Below are positions 1 through 12,189 of a stretch of DNA of 64,000 nucleotides, one piece after another (within the stretch, counting starts at the first letter, position 1; the number at the start of each line of letters is the position of its first letter). The position numbers and the translations under genes are program-made. The DNA comes from Rhyzopertha dominica (lineage: Eukaryota > Arthropoda > Insecta > Coleoptera > Bostrichidae): assembly GCA_025024175.1 (NCBI GenBank), contig QCXZ01000138.1, positions 45,975,092 to 46,039,091 on the forward strand. The letters run 5' to 3'. The notes below the pieces were generated by a model. The model was not told the origin of the DNA. It saw nothing but the letters and a program-made list of their open reading frames with translations, and did not search any database.

Positions 1-653
1 GAAAGTTTAGCCGTCGAAATACTAATATCTGACTTTAGTCAATTACTATCTGACAAGCAAAATTACATTTAATCACATATTTATTATAGCACTTGGGAGA
101 ACCAAAACTGTGGAGTCCAGTATCAGCGAAACCGCGGACCCTGCTCTTCCACTTAACCCATTCACCAGAATATTAAAACAATGACAGTATATAACTGATC
201 TCAGAGAAAAAAAATTAATATTAATAAAGGGAACAAGTAAAAAAAGAAAACAAGTAGAAAAAATATAATTAGGACGGTAAGAATAAGAGTCAGATTTAAA
301 TGAAATGTTAGGAGCACTGCATTGCATTTAATTTTTTTTCCAAAAAACACGCGTGGTACAGATAAGGAAAAGTAAATCCAAGACAGTAGTTATGAACAAC
401 TTGCAACCTCTGACACAGTTGCTATCCAAACTAGGACAATGCTTCCATGACTGAAGTGAAACAATGCTAGAAGTTCGCAAAATTTAAACTTCAAATTAAA
501 ACTCAACATCCTTCGATTGATATGCGGACTACTAAGGTTCATATAAGCTTTTTGAAATTATTTCGGGATGAGTTCTTAAATCTTAATATATAATTCATGA
601 TTATACCGAAGTTTATAGCGGAACTGCTGAATTGTAAAGTTGTATCCTGTAAG
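1..653. other. AT-rich flank left of the first Penelope-like element
   Basis: No gene can be supported here. On the minus strand, 629-646 reads D-T-T-L-Q-F directly beyond the 3' end of the neighbouring Penelope-like element. This resembles the residues that follow YADD in non-LTR reverse transcriptases. It may be the far side of the retrotransposon interrupted by that insertion (2402-2900), but the match is too short to be sure. An open minus-strand stretch at 73-327 has no recognisable product. Confidence 0.3.
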
Positions 654-708
654 ATAATATTTTGTCGGATAGATCGCTGTCTCTTGAAAACACTGACAAA
701 AAGTTAAA

Positions 709-748
709 GTCTGACGTTTCGATTACACCTGTAATCTTTGTCAAAGAC
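709..748 (-). ncRNA. hammerhead-like motif in the Penelope 3' tail, copy A
   Basis: On the minus strand a GTCT arm is followed by TTGACAAA, a 7-bp hairpin (GATTACA, GG, TGTAATC), GAAACGTC and a closing AGAC arm. GTCT and AGAC pair as stem I, the hairpin is stem II, and GAA, A-C-G-U and C match the 3' core, a minimal stem III and the cleavage nucleotide of a type I hammerhead. The 5' core deviates: TTGACAA in place of CTGANGA, plus one extra base. Hammerheads are known in Penelope elements, so this is probably a decayed or variant form. Activity is doubtful. Confidence 0.5.
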
Positions 749-926
749 GAAGAACCTCAAAATTTCTCTGACACAAGTTCAAACAAAATTTTGAAAGTAA
801 ATAAACAAATCACGAAGGATGCGAGACGTTATAGAAACAACGTGCCAACTTGATTAAAAAGAACCTAACGATGAAAAAGGAACTACCTACCTACTAGATA
901 TACACGAACTACTTGATAAAAGATAA

Positions 927-2402
927 CTACAAAATAGCCTTCCAAATGTCAACTAACTCATAATTTCCACAATCCCTATTAAAATTATTAGCATTCCTAC
1001 AAATTTCTATAGCTTCTTTTATTAGACGTTTGTGATAATATTTTTCTCTATGTAACATTTTTGTTTTATCAAAATCAATCATGTTTTTAGTCAAATATGA
1101 GTGTTCCGCTACGGAAGATTTATCTATCTGTTGCAACCTAGTAGCACGTATGTGTTCTTTCAAACGCGTACCTACTTTTCTTTTAGTTTGACCTATGTAA
1201 CACTTTTCGCAAGAACAAGTAATTTTGTAAACACTTTCACTCTCTAAATGTACTTTATCTTTAGTAGAACTTAAAATTTTATCTAAATTATTATATGTAC
1301 TATCAACAACTAAAATATCGTGTTTTCTAAGCATCCTCTTTAATTTTTCCGAAAGTCCTTGTACACAAGGCAAACTCAACTTCAATTTACTTTGTCGTGG
1401 CTGAGAATTTACTTGATTTGGATGAGCAAAAACTGACCAAATATTCTTACTACTACTAGCGCTGATTTAAGATGATACATTTCTTTTTGTACAGAACTTT
1501 CGTGTGATATCCTTTGTGCTCTAACAAATAACGTCCTAATAAGACTATTCTTTTGAGAAGGAGGGTGGTGAGATGTGGCATGTAAATATCTGTCTGTGTG
1601 TGTTGGTTTTCTGTAAACCTTGTGTCCTAACCGTCCAGTGTTTGTTCTGTAAATTTGGACATCCAAGAAAGGTAAACTACCATTGCTTTCTAATTCCATA
1701 GTAAATTTTATGTCGGGATTTTGACTGTTCAAATGATTTAGAAACCTACCCAGCTCTTCTATACCGTGGGGCCAAATAACAAAAAAGTGTCATCTACGTA
1801 CCTATACCAACATTTTGGTTTAAGCTGAAAACTGTTTATCGCTACATGTTCAAAATTTTCCATAAACAAATTGGATACTGCAGGACTTAGAGGTGAACCC
1901 ATCGCACAACCTGATTTTTGTTCATAAAAATTATCGTTCCATAAGAAATAAGCAGATTTTAAACAATGTTCGGATAAGCTGGCTATCGTGTCACCTAAGG
2001 GATCGCTATTAAGCTTGGATTTGATGATATCTATCGTTTCAGGAATGGGTACTTTCGTAAATAAAGAAACCACGTCAAAACTAACCAAAATATCACCTTC
2101 TGTAATACTTAAACCTTTTATAATATCAATAAAGTCTGAAGAATTTTTGATGAAACTACTGGTATTTCCTACATAAGGTTTTAAATAGTTGGCACAAAAT
2201 TTTGCCAATCTGTAACAAGGACTGCCAATCGTATTGACTATGGGTCTTAAGGGGACATTGGTTTTGTGGACCATACAATTTAGGTATTGCAATCGGAACA
2301 GTTAAAATAAACTTCTCCTCATTCGAAAGATTTGAACTTTTGATAAGATCATTGGTAATTTTGGAAATTTTTGAGGTAGGATCTCGGGATAATTTTTGAT
2401 AA
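927..2402 (-). pseudogene. Penelope reverse transcriptase plus GIY-YIG endonuclease, frameshifted
   Basis: The coding remains run from 2402 down to 927. RT motifs are visible in order: FDVVSLFTKVP (motif A), GCAMGSPLSP (motif B) and YRYVDDTF (catalytic YVDD, motif C). Next come LPFLDVQI and a basic linker, then the GIY-YIG-type nuclease core with CYIGQTKRKVGTRLKEH near 1200. The order RT then C-terminal GIY-YIG is diagnostic of the Penelope class. At about 1764 this copy has two extra T's in a T-run compared with copy B, which breaks the frame just after YVDD. A short deletion near 1450, compared with copy B, breaks it again. It cannot make a full protein. Confidence 0.9.
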
Positions 2403-2900
2403 GATGAGAATAGTAATGATCCCAAAACAGACCCCTGAGGGACTCTTGACTTTAGTATGCCAAGATGATGAGGTCTTACCACCACTCCTATTTGTGAGAT
2501 ATCTCTTTATCAGCTTTATAGCAGATGGCATGAAATCGTAAGGGTGAAGGTTAGCTAGTAATAAGTAAGAACTCAAGGTGTCAAACGCTTTATAGCAGTC
2601 AAGAAGTATAATCAGGGGCAATTCTTTTAATCAAATAACTTAAGTATAGAGTTTATCACTTCCACAACTATCTTAAAGTCTCTACGGAACCCTGACTGTA
2701 ATGGAGGAAATATATGATTGTCATCAATGTATCGAAAGATTTAAGCTGTCAGAATCTTCTCGTAGAGGTTTGGAAATGCTAAGTGGTTTAAAGTAAGAAT
2801 TTATATTTGGCTTAGAGATCTTTGGAGTAGGTCTAACAGTCGATATCTTCCATATTTCATTAATAATATGCTTAATAACTGGAGCTATTGGACATGCACG
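2403..2900 (-). pseudogene. non-LTR retrotransposon reverse transcriptase fragment (CR1/Jockey-like)
   Basis: Minus-strand remains of a non-LTR RT. Upstream, at 2750-2900, fragments resemble the W-K-I-x-x-V-x-P-x-P and FKPLSISKP segment. Near 2660-2740 a shifted frame reads YIDDNHIFPPLQSGFRRDF, the LQSGFRxGHST region. At 2480-2621 an intact stretch reads LLDCYKAFDTLSSYLL (motif A) and ends in IKRYLTNRS. At 2408-2450 comes VPQGSVLGSLLF (motif B). Coding then stops because copy A of the Penelope-like element begins. Several frame changes mark it as dead. The clade (CR1 or Jockey) is inferred from the motif style only. Confidence 0.75.
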
Positions 2901-3649
2901 ATAGTAACATACGTATACATAGCTATTCCACCGAGCCTACAAGAATTAGTTTTAACTTCTTTAACTTACTGCTTATAAAACGTCAATGTTCATCTATAAA
3001 TTTAAATTGTGAATTAATCATATCGCTAGTGTTAGATTGGTAAAAGATTAACAAATCTATATTAATTAAATTTAAAGCGATTCTATTCAGAATTTCAGGG
3101 TTACTCAATTTATTTCACTGCCTAAGGTTCACTTCCATACTTGTCAGAATTTTAACAGTTTGACTTTTGCTAATCTGTGATATTCTGTAATAAAAATAAG
3201 CTTTATTTTCGTTTAAAACTGAAGAATTAACTAAATTGCGTGAATATTTGTTGCACCCTCGTGTCACAACAATAAAAAAAGCTATATTATCTCATTTTCT
3301 AAATGATTGTGGTTCGGGTTTTTCATGTCCGAGTTGATTTAGAAAAGCTTCAATCAACCCAATATTTCAGTATAACGTTATCTTCAGAAGCTGAATCTTC
3401 TTATTGAAATTTGCATCCTCAAATTCCACAGAAAAAAATGCCCGAGTCATAAATCGTCAGAACATGTATTTCAGCTGAGTAGAAAATGAAACCACGACCA
3501 AAATAATACATCAACAACCACGGTCAAACGACACAACTTCCTTCAACCGACAACGCATTTGTAGGAGGTCTTTACGCGTAAAAAAAGTTCCGTTTTCTAA
3601 TGGCTGTACGACTGTTATTATCTTGGAAAGGATAATTGCACAGGAAGAC
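2901..3649. other. AT-rich stretch without readable gene
   Basis: No open frame or motif could be recognised on either strand, apart from weak decayed coding-like runs near the right end that may belong to the mariner scrap that follows. Confidence 0.4.
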
Positions 3650-3870
3650 TATATTTAGAGGTGTTATTGAGCAACTCCTTGTTTGCACAGTTTGTAACAT
3701 CCGGCTTGGTTAAATGACAAGTTGTGGACGCTTGTATGGAAACGGAGATAGATTTTTTGGGTTTAGATTGTTCTTTAGTCTCTGGATCCACGTTTCACCC
3801 ATAGTGACAATACGATCGAAAACGTTTCAGGAATCTTTAAAATAACGGCATTATTTTATTACTTTATATC
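3650..3870 (-). pseudogene. mariner transposase scrap
   Basis: On the minus strand around 3750-3815 the sequence reads DRIVTMGETWI and, after a frame change, PETKEQSKPKK. In mariner transposases this block is VTMDETWIHHYTPETKEQS, which holds the first catalytic aspartate. Here that Asp is replaced by Gly and the frame is broken. The flanks are too decayed to place ends or inverted repeats. This is a short, old fragment, distinct in sequence from the other mariners in the window. Confidence 0.5.
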
Positions 3871-4384
3871 TGACCGATAAATGTTTTTATCAAAGCTTTT
3901 TCTCGGGCATGTCGCTTTCAAAAATGCAGTTTTGTCACATATGAATTCTTGGATGCCAAACTTTGACAGCTTATTTATAAAACATCATAGTTGATACCAT
4001 AGCAATAAATTAAATTTTGTTTATTGGGAAGTGTCCAGCCCTACTAGATATCAATATGCACTCGTATATTAATTTCCAAATAGACTCTCTGGCTTACGTT
4101 TTATTCTCATTAAATTCACTGACGCTGATGATACAAGTTTGGTTCATTATCAGCCTTACTTTGTTCAAAAGGTACTTCCTTTTTAATTTGTACTGACTCC
4201 TTAATATATTCCAGAAGTTACAGTTGATGATTTCCAATAAAATTGATTGAGTTCGTCGACATTATTCTATTGGCCATAATTGTTGCAGATATGCGTCTAA
4301 ATGAATGTCCAGTATATTATCTGAATGTAGTAATTTCAAGTGACCTGGAATTAACACCTGGTGGAACCGTCACCTCTCTTTTCT

Positions 4385-5013
4385 AAGAACTAAAAAAGAA
4401 CCGAAGATTGGGAAGCTTAGGTATAAAGATGCCCTACTCAGATATGGATGTGCCATCAAAAAGCGGAAAAATTATAATGGAGGAAGTACCGCGAGAGGAT
4501 TCAAAGTACCCAAAAAGCATTACTGAGAAATTATGCTAGTGAAATAGGATCCCTGAAAACAGCAGCGGATGGACATATCAGTAACGGTGAGGAAACTTTG
4601 AATGCTGAACAGGAAAGATTGGACCGTGGCCAACAAATCGATTAACGAACCCTGTCTTGAATAGGCAATTCCTAACTTTAAACCATACAAGTCTCCTAAA
4701 ACTGATGGAATCTAACGTGTTATATTGAAAAAGGAGCTGGAAATTGGCGACACTGCTTTGCAAGCTACATAGGACAGGTTATGCCCCACTTGGATGAAAA
4801 AAGATGCTTTAGTACATAGGACTTTGCATCGAATTCAGTTTGTTTACCGAACCGGAAAATCCTGTGGATTGACCTTACATGAGCTAACCCACATGACTTA
4901 AAAACTTTACGAGTAGTAAGAAAAAACAGTCGGAATATTCCTTGATATTGAGGGAGCTTTTGAGAGCACCTCATCTGACTCAATTAAAAGAATTATAAAT
5001 ATGTACGCCATGT
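4385..5013 (+). pseudogene. non-LTR retrotransposon reverse transcriptase fragment (DIEGAF type)
   Basis: Plus-strand decayed coding. Around 4400-4470 a frame reads KLRYKDALLRYGCAIKK, and near 4525-4600 RNYASEIGSLKTAADG then ISNGEETL. Together these resemble the linker between endonuclease and RT in R1/I/Jockey-type elements. At about 4830-4980 come HRIQFVYRTGKSCGLTLHEL and FLDIEGAFEST, the RT motif A block with its catalytic Asp. Stops and frame changes are frequent. The reading stops near 5013, where a piggyBac-like terminus begins. The clade is uncertain; the DIEGAF wording differs from the RT at 2403-2900, so this is a separate lineage. Confidence 0.65.
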
Positions 5014-5016
5014 GAT

Positions 5017-6098
5017 CCCTTGGGACACTATGTGACCATAAAGGAACATCTTCGTATTTTCAACATTATCATCGACGATATATGGTAATTATCAGAACTC
5101 TTTACTTTGGATATTTTCATGGACGCCTTCAATTAATGATAACAAGTGATATCTTTTGGTTATTCAGACCCAATTGTGTCAAATGGACTCCACGACGCTT
5201 AGGCGAATAGAGCGCTATGATTGTGTCGTATCTTGTCAAATCTGAGTATAACAACAATTTGAACCAACATGAACGCTGCTCGAGGTAAGTCATAAAAAAC
5301 TTGTATTTATGTTATAGTCTAATCTTACAAGATTACAAAAAACATACACACTTGTATTGTCCCCAAATTATTTATCAAGCTAAAACAAAGTGTCTCTATT
5401 ATATAGGCAGTATAATTATGCACAATTGGTCAAAGCAGTTGTGACTGAAATATTGCAAATGACAAAATAATAATTATTGGTTTATTTTAGATACCTAGAA
5501 GATACGAAAGAAAATATAATCCAGAAAATCCGGCGGATGCAGCAATGTTGTAAATGTTGGTGTAAACGTGAGTTACGAAATCCTGAGATAGTCTGGAATG
5601 TTTTAGACTAAAGAAATGATGAGCTACACGCACTCAGCGTTTTAGAATATTTTCACAAATATATAAATGATGCAGTGTTTGAAAAACTGGCAAACTTCAC
5701 TAACATTTATACCCACCAACAAATGGCAAATGCACAGTGCGATCGATTGTCTAAAATATCCAAAAGTTCGATCATTTTAGGATAAGGCCTTGTATATAAA
5801 AGTCTTTACAGAGACAATGAGTAAAGACATCTTTTGTAACAAATTTAGGACACGAAAAAAAACAAGAAATTGCTTTGTTATATACCATAGAAACTAGTAT
5901 TTACATTTTGTCATTTTTTGCTATATTTTTTACTTGTATTAAAACTTTTTGTGCACAATTATGAACAATTATTTTTTTTAAAGACACAACAATGGTTATA
6001 TGCATGAACTAGAATCATTATAAACACACATTCTTGAATTATTGCTACCGAAACATTTTTTTACCCACTATATAAAAAATCTGGTCCCAAGGGGTTAA
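5017..6098 (+). mobile_element. piggyBac-like element remnant
   Basis: The left end CCCTTGGGAC (5017-5026) is the reverse complement of the right end GTCCCAAGGG (6084-6093), and TTAA follows the right end (6095-6098). TTAA targets and CCC/GGG termini are piggyBac traits. Inside, near 5605-5745, a plus frame reads ELHALSVLEYFHKYIND then a stretch ending in FTNIYTHQQ. This resembles the start of the piggyBac DDE domain (x-P-L-E-x-F-x-x-F-F-x-D-E). The rest of the transposase is unreadable or deleted; the element is only about 1.1 kb. The left TTAA is not preserved. The element interrupts the RT fragment at 4385-5013. Confidence 0.45.
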
Positions 6099-6991
6099 AG
6101 AATTAAAATCATTTTAAGCCATTCCAATTCGACCTTGTGGAAAATGCTTTATCGTATTCATGTTTACCATTCAATATATCCCATGTACCGGTAATAATTC
6201 ATGTTTATCTACGACTCCTGTACACGACAAACATATACCGCTAATTAAAAAAATACATTGCAAGGAATTCGCCTTAGTCATGACAATCCTTTCCACACAC
6301 GAAATTGTGCAACAGCAAAGGCCTTTCAGCTAAATTATTATAATTTATCGCCAAACCAGGAAGAAAACACTGCCAATATATTCCTTTTAGAGTTTGCTAC
6401 GTCTCTCTTAATTTTCCCATTGACAGCGACCTTACAGAAAAAATAACCACCGCTTATTAAGTATATGTGCCTCATCGGTGTCAATGCCGTTTACTTTTCA
6501 ATTCGTGACTGCACACAGTGATTTCGTGTAAATTTTTTTTCTGCTGAGAGATACATCCTTCATTGCACACGATTTTATTGCGAGCTCAGTAAAAAGGAAA
6601 CAAAATTTTTAGCATTAAGGTTGAGGTAAGGTGTAATTTTCCAGCGAACACAATTTGTTATGTGTGTAAATCACCTTAGCAATGTCAAGGATGCATCAGA
6701 TGCTGTGTGTATCATTAGATACTTTGTTATCGTCTGTGATGATGCAAGCTGCTATTTTTAATCTTTAATGTATCACTGGTACTGTAATATTAAACGAAGA
6801 TATATTTACAATCTAGTTATTCCTGGGTAATAAAATAAGACGATAAATTTTACTATTTCTCTCTCCCTCTCTCTCTATTACTCTACTAGATTTCAAGTAA
6901 AAAAATATATTATTGTGAATAAACAGTATCACATTCTGTAACACAGGTGACACTTTGACGAAGGTAAAATCTGAATCGCTTCTCTAAAATA
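6099..6991. other. non-coding stretch with a CT-rich microsatellite
   Basis: No gene is recognised. A CT-rich simple repeat lies at 6858-6876. The remainder is AT-rich unique-looking sequence. Confidence 0.4.
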
Positions 6992-8860
6992 TACAGGGTT
7001 GCTACAAAGTATGGAACCAACAGGATATTTCAGGTTCTGAAATTGTGCATGGGCCGTAATTAAAATGCATTTTCTGGATTTCTTTCGGCTCAAAAGGCAC
7101 ATCATTGAAAAGGATATTTTTCTTGATTTCAAAAATGCATCACCCTTGTACAATTTATTGCTTCCGAGTTGAGAAAAGTGTGATAACAAACTTGGGTCTT
7201 GCAAAAAACTTCGGGATAATAACCATATTCGTTATCGCTAAGTAAGAACAACAACTCCAGGTGTCTCCATTTTCCTCGTGACTGGTAATAATTTTCATTC
7301 ACTTTGTTATTTGCAATCTCAGTTAAGTGAACATGATCGCATCGAAATTTTGATGATGATTGGTTATGGAGATAGAGAGCGAAGTTTTTCGGAAGTAGTT
7401 GCACTCTACAATGCAATTGCCAGATCAACAGTTATTAAAACATTCCAACGTTTTGACGAAACCGGCGGTGTTAAAAATCGTCCAAAACCAGGACGTCCAA
7501 AGGTTGCTACGAGTGGTGAATGTAGCTTGAATGTCCTTTTAGATGTGCAAGGAATCCCAAGGGTTCCGTACTTCAGCATGCTCTCACTCACCATATTAGC
7601 AGAAAATAAATTCAGAAAATTTTGAAAAGAAGTTTCATGAATACAGAATTTACTTATTATAAGAACTGAGCGAAGATGATTTCGATTGTAGGATAGAATT
7701 TTGCGAAACTGCTATGAACATAATAGATGAACAGAGAAACATTTTAAATTGGATTATGCTTTCTGATGAAGAGACTTTTTGTCTCAATGGTAATGTGAAT
7801 AGACATAATTGAAGGTATTGGTCGGACACAAATCTATATTGGATGGAATAAGTCCACACACAACACCCTTAGAAAGTGAATGTCTGGTGTGGTATTATCG
7901 GTGAGCACATTATTGGGTCTTTTTTCATCGATGGAAATTTGAATGCCATCAAGTATTTGCAGCTCTTGCGGGAAAAATTATCCCAGAACTTATTCGCCTG
8001 TTCCCTAATCGTGAAAATGCTGCGCGTCCTTCTGAACAGATATGGTTTCAGCAAGATGGTGCACGGCTCCATTTTGCAGTCAACGTTCGTGGATATTTGA
8101 ATGCGATATTTCCAGACAGATGGATTGGTAGGCGCGGAGCGATAGAATGCCCAGCACGTTCCTCTGACCTGACGCCGCGTGATTTTTTCCTGTGGGGGTA
8201 TCTGAAAAATCGTATCTGCGCTAACCGGCCACATAAGGCAGAAGATTTACAAGCACGAATCGGGGCAGAAATTCAGAACTTACCTCCAAATATGTTACAA
8301 AGAACATTAGAAAACTTTTAATCAAGGCTGCATTACTGCCAGGAAGTAAATGGNGAACATTTTGAGCATCTTCTGTAATGTAAATTTGAAAAAAATATTG
8401 CATTTTCACAAAATCATGTTTTTCTTTTTTACTTTTAGGGTACTCGATTCGCAATAAATTGATCAAACTAGACGAAAATTATTACGAGTCAAGGAAAAAT
8501 GGTAATACCTGGCGTTTTTGTCCATTTCAGCCATAAAGAAAGTTGTTTTAATTTTTTCGTTCTTTGTCAGGCTCAATTGCTGTATTTACACTCTTCTCCA
8601 CTCAGTAGCAATCAATTGTACAAGTGTGATATATTTTTGAAATCAGGAAAAAAATATCCTTTTCAGGGATTTGCCTTGTGGCCCCTCTTCCCGATTACAA
8701 AAATGCAATTTGCGTAAATAGTTCGTTCGGAAACGAGAGCTGTCACGGAGTTGAAAAATTCCAGAAAATGTATATTAATTACCCATAGGCTCATGCTCAA
8801 TTTCAGAAAAATGGGTCGAATAGAACCTGAAATATCCTGCTGGTTCCATACTTTATAAAT
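6992..8860 (+). mobile_element. Tc1/mariner-superfamily element with long inverted ends and D-41-D spacing, copy 1
   Basis: A nearly full-length DNA transposon. Both ends carry a conserved AAAGTATGGAACC...GGATATTTCAGGTTCT block in opposite orientation (about 7002-7040 and 8823-8858). The similarity continues inward: 7045-7297 can be matched in inverted orientation to about 8470-8720, so each inverted repeat is roughly 300-390 bp. The transposase lies between them on the plus strand. Target duplication was not resolved. A second, more decayed copy lies at 49530-50815. Confidence 0.85.
7278..8335 (+). pseudogene. mariner-superfamily DDE transposase, decayed, D-41-D
   Basis: The protein would cut and join transposon ends. 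The N-terminal HTH region (7320-7510) reads LSEHDRIEILMMIGYGDRER and a GGVKNRPKPGRPK linker. The catalytic core follows: LSDEETFCLNGNVNRHN (first Asp, near 7763), NVWCGIIGEHIIGSFFIDGN (7880-7945), QQDGA (second Asp at 8055-8057) and SDLTPRDFFLWGYLKNR (third Asp at 8181-8183). The last two Asp codons are separated by 41 codons, unlike the 34 of classical mariner. The C-terminus has YCQEVNG and FEHLL (8333-8370). Stops and frame changes near 7625, 7810, 7850 and 8030 show it is dead, but all three Asp are retained. Confidence 0.85.
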
Positions 8861-11800
8861 AAGTCAAATTAGTGGAGTATATTTTTTACTACCAAATTTG
8901 CAGTTTAACTTTACAAAAATACGTATTAAATGGTGCTGGATGACCAATAATACACAGGCAGAATAACAAAGCGAGGATCAAACTAGCAGCTTAATGTTAT
9001 ATACTCACATCAGGTCTGGTCTGAAATGGTGTATGATGGCACAAAAGCCCAGACCGTCTCTCCACGATGTCGTCATGTTTTCTATCTTGACACCAGGATA
9101 TCCCTCTGTCATTTTTCTGCACCAGAGCTCTAGGCCCCTTGTACCTCGTCGCTCACCCATTATTTCAGTCTTTTATATAAAATCTGAAACAAAAAGGTCA
9201 CATCACAAAGGAGAAGAAAACTATCCAAATGTTTATCTTTACGAGACAGTAATAAATTTAATTCATGTACTGTTTTTAATCTGTCATTTAATGGGCATAA
9301 TTGTATCTATGATAAGGATTTAAAAACTACATGGCCTAAGAGTTTCAAAATAAGAGGTCAGAATTATAACTAACATGCATAACAATTTATTCATAAAAAG
9401 ACAACTTTTACATATTCACATTTAAGAAACTTGGTTGTAACTATATTTTCTAGAGATGGGTAGAAAACACAAATGTTTGCTGCTATAAAAAAACTTGTTT
9501 ACTGTGAAAAAGCTACATCTAAATACATACAAAACGGTTCACATATTCTTACTTTAAACCAAGGACTCCATAAAAACTTTTACTCTGATACTGTTTAGCA
9601 TTTGGTAAGATACTTGCATCTAAGACTTTATTGGAATATCTGTCGTGATCATTTTGTGGTAATCAACATACTAACTTATTTATAAACATGAGGAGTCTGG
9701 TAACCATGACAAGAAACTACAAAAAGTTAAGCATAAAAAGGGAAATACGTAAGATGACATATCTTTCAATAAAAAGTGTCTAATAAAATGGAACTCGACG
9801 CCAAGTTAAATAAAGAGAAAACAGCGCGTTTATAAATAAATACAACAAAAAGATCATTAAAGACCAAATTATAGAATCATACTGCAAATTAAACAACTTA
9901 AAACTTAATATAATAAACATAAAGAAGGATTAAATTCCTGAATATTAAATCACTATGAAGTTGTAACGGTTAATTTGGTAACAATATAAATAAAAAAGGA
10001 AAATGCTATTGAAAGAACTCTAAGACAGTCAAATATACGCCACACGATTACTACATGGAATAAATTTCTGCTCCAACGTGGAAGTGGACAGATTACCCAA
10101 ACCAAAATAATAAATTATTAAAATTATTATGAAAATCACTAGTATCACAACATGGAGTTAATTTAATAATGTTAATGGTAAATGAAGAGAAAAAAGCAAA
10201 GATATACTTAATGGGATAGATTACCGTAAAAATAAATTAAATTTATTAAATATGAAACATATTTCAATTAAGTTGAAACAACATTAAACAAGCAAAGTCA
10301 ATTCCTGAGATAACAAAAAAACACACTTGATAATAAGACAAAATCAAGAATGTATGGCTCACTCAAATTACATGAAAGTACAGTATCGAAAGTACGGAAC
10401 AACCTATTTATTTCTGCATAAATATGAAATTTATAACAAAACGTCCTTAATTGAAGTTTCTCGCGAATTATTTTTTCCTTGGCCAACTTTTTGTTTTTGT
10501 ATGTCAATGCATTACCAAGCAACGTTTTTTTAATGGCAACAAAGCGATTTTTGCGGATTTGTGCTGTTTTTTATCTCTGAAATAACTTGTTTATTTTGAA
10601 TGGCCTGATTACAATTTTTTGCGATAAATATTATTTCTAATAAACGACAAAAGCCATTATCAAAAGTAGGTTCTGCAGATGCTAATACCAGTTTTTATTT
10701 GTTCGATAATTCTTATGCCCGTAATAGTCTATTAGTTTAAATGAATTTTTCGATTAAATTTTCAAACTGAAGACTTCTTGCAGCTTAGCAATAATCCAAT
10801 ATATGGCAGAAATTGCGCAGGTTCTTGAAAATTTCGTCTTTTATCATTGCACACCTGAATTTTTAAATGGTATAGCAGGGATGTTAAGCGTTATTTTTTT
10901 CATTTTGATGTTCTTGATCAAAATGGACAAAACTGAATCAAGAACTTTGGTAAAATACATAAATACAACCGTAAAAAGGATTTACCATAGCATGAAATTT
11001 ATTAAGATGTTGTAGGAATATTGGGTAACTCTGTTCTTTATGTCAACCATTGGTCATGCAAGATCTCAAGCTAGGAAGGGAGTTCTGTAAACATGCACAA
11101 GATGTAAGAGCTGCAGAAAGATGTTATCATCAAAGAAAATTAATTTAGTCCATGGTCTTCAATAACAGAATGATTATAGACAAGTTTACTGTACAGACAT
11201 GTAGGATTTCTGCTGGAAGGGTTGAAAAAAAAACAACTGCGGCTCAAGAAAGTGTTTTCTATGCAAACACTAATAAATTATTTATCTATATACAAATTTT
11301 TGTTACTGGAAGCAGATCTGGTTGATCCTGTTTCAGCACCCGCATGTAATAGGTAATACTTGCAGCTACCGTGGAAGCTGCCGTTTCAATCTCTAAATTG
11401 GACGCTGAAACGGGCGATAACAGCTTCGTGTGGGAAGGTCGTGGCACGCCATAAAGCGAACATCTTCGTGTAAAGTCATACCCTCAAATAACCGACATCC
11501 CGCATCGATTGCTGCTAATTTTAAATGTAAAATATGCCCATTACTTCTGCTATTTTTGCAGACATTCTGCACTTTCACGTTAACGGCTAATTGCCGTGAG
11601 CCCAGAGCGGCATTTTCATGAGATAAAACGCGCTGAATCCAGGGACACACGTGCAGTATTTGTTAAGGAAATGCAGGAAATTAATAAACAATGGATGGAA
11701 AAAAATCTATCTATACAAATAATTACAGTTGTTGGGTTGTTGCAAATGAATATTTTATCTCTTCTAGCAACTTATAATCCTCAAGACAGGATGCTTTAAG

Positions 11801-12189
11801 ATGCTCAAAATTTGTGTGAAATTCAGTTAAAAAAAGTGCTTGATTACCTCTTAGTAAACTCTAGCAATGAGTCTCTTAATGCTCGACGATAATACGTTTC
11901 CAAATCTATCTATAACTTAGTCTAGTCGGTTTAAGAAATATGGTCGATTTCGCCCACTATTATAAGGGGCATCTTCAGGACAGACATACAGAACATGTCA
12001 TACGAGAAACACGTCCAAGCTAAACAAAGTCCTAAGGATTCTTTATTTGTTGATCAATTTTGTCTTGTCTCCTGCATGGAACTTTTAGTACTGCACTATT
12101 ACACTGAACAACAAATTCCATTTGTTTAACCATAGCCGACTACGACAATGCCTACTATTTCAAATTTACCAGAACTAACAAAAGACTGT
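8861..12189. other. 3.3 kb AT-rich stretch, no recognisable gene
   Basis: Several open frames of 60-110 codons occur (for example 8994-9323 plus, 10803-11015 plus, 11393-11650 minus), but none has a recognisable motif. The block 11380-11660 is clearly less AT-rich than its surroundings and could be a non-coding conserved segment or an unknown exon. No repeat partner was noticed within the window. Confidence 0.35.

Larger units (their letters stand above)
654..2402 (-). mobile_element. Penelope-like retroelement, copy A, 5'-truncated
   Basis: This is a retroelement of the Penelope class, which encodes a reverse transcriptase fused to a GIY-YIG endonuclease. It runs right to left. The 3' boundary is placed at 654 because the sequence matches copy B (17861-19306) up to the shared AATATTTTGTCGG and then diverges. 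The 5' boundary is near 2402, where the reading passes directly into a non-LTR reverse transcriptase. The non-coding 3' tail (about 654-926) carries a hammerhead-like motif at 709-748. The missing N-terminal part means the copy is truncated or its head lies elsewhere. Copy B is very similar, so the family was active fairly recently. Confidence 0.9.
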
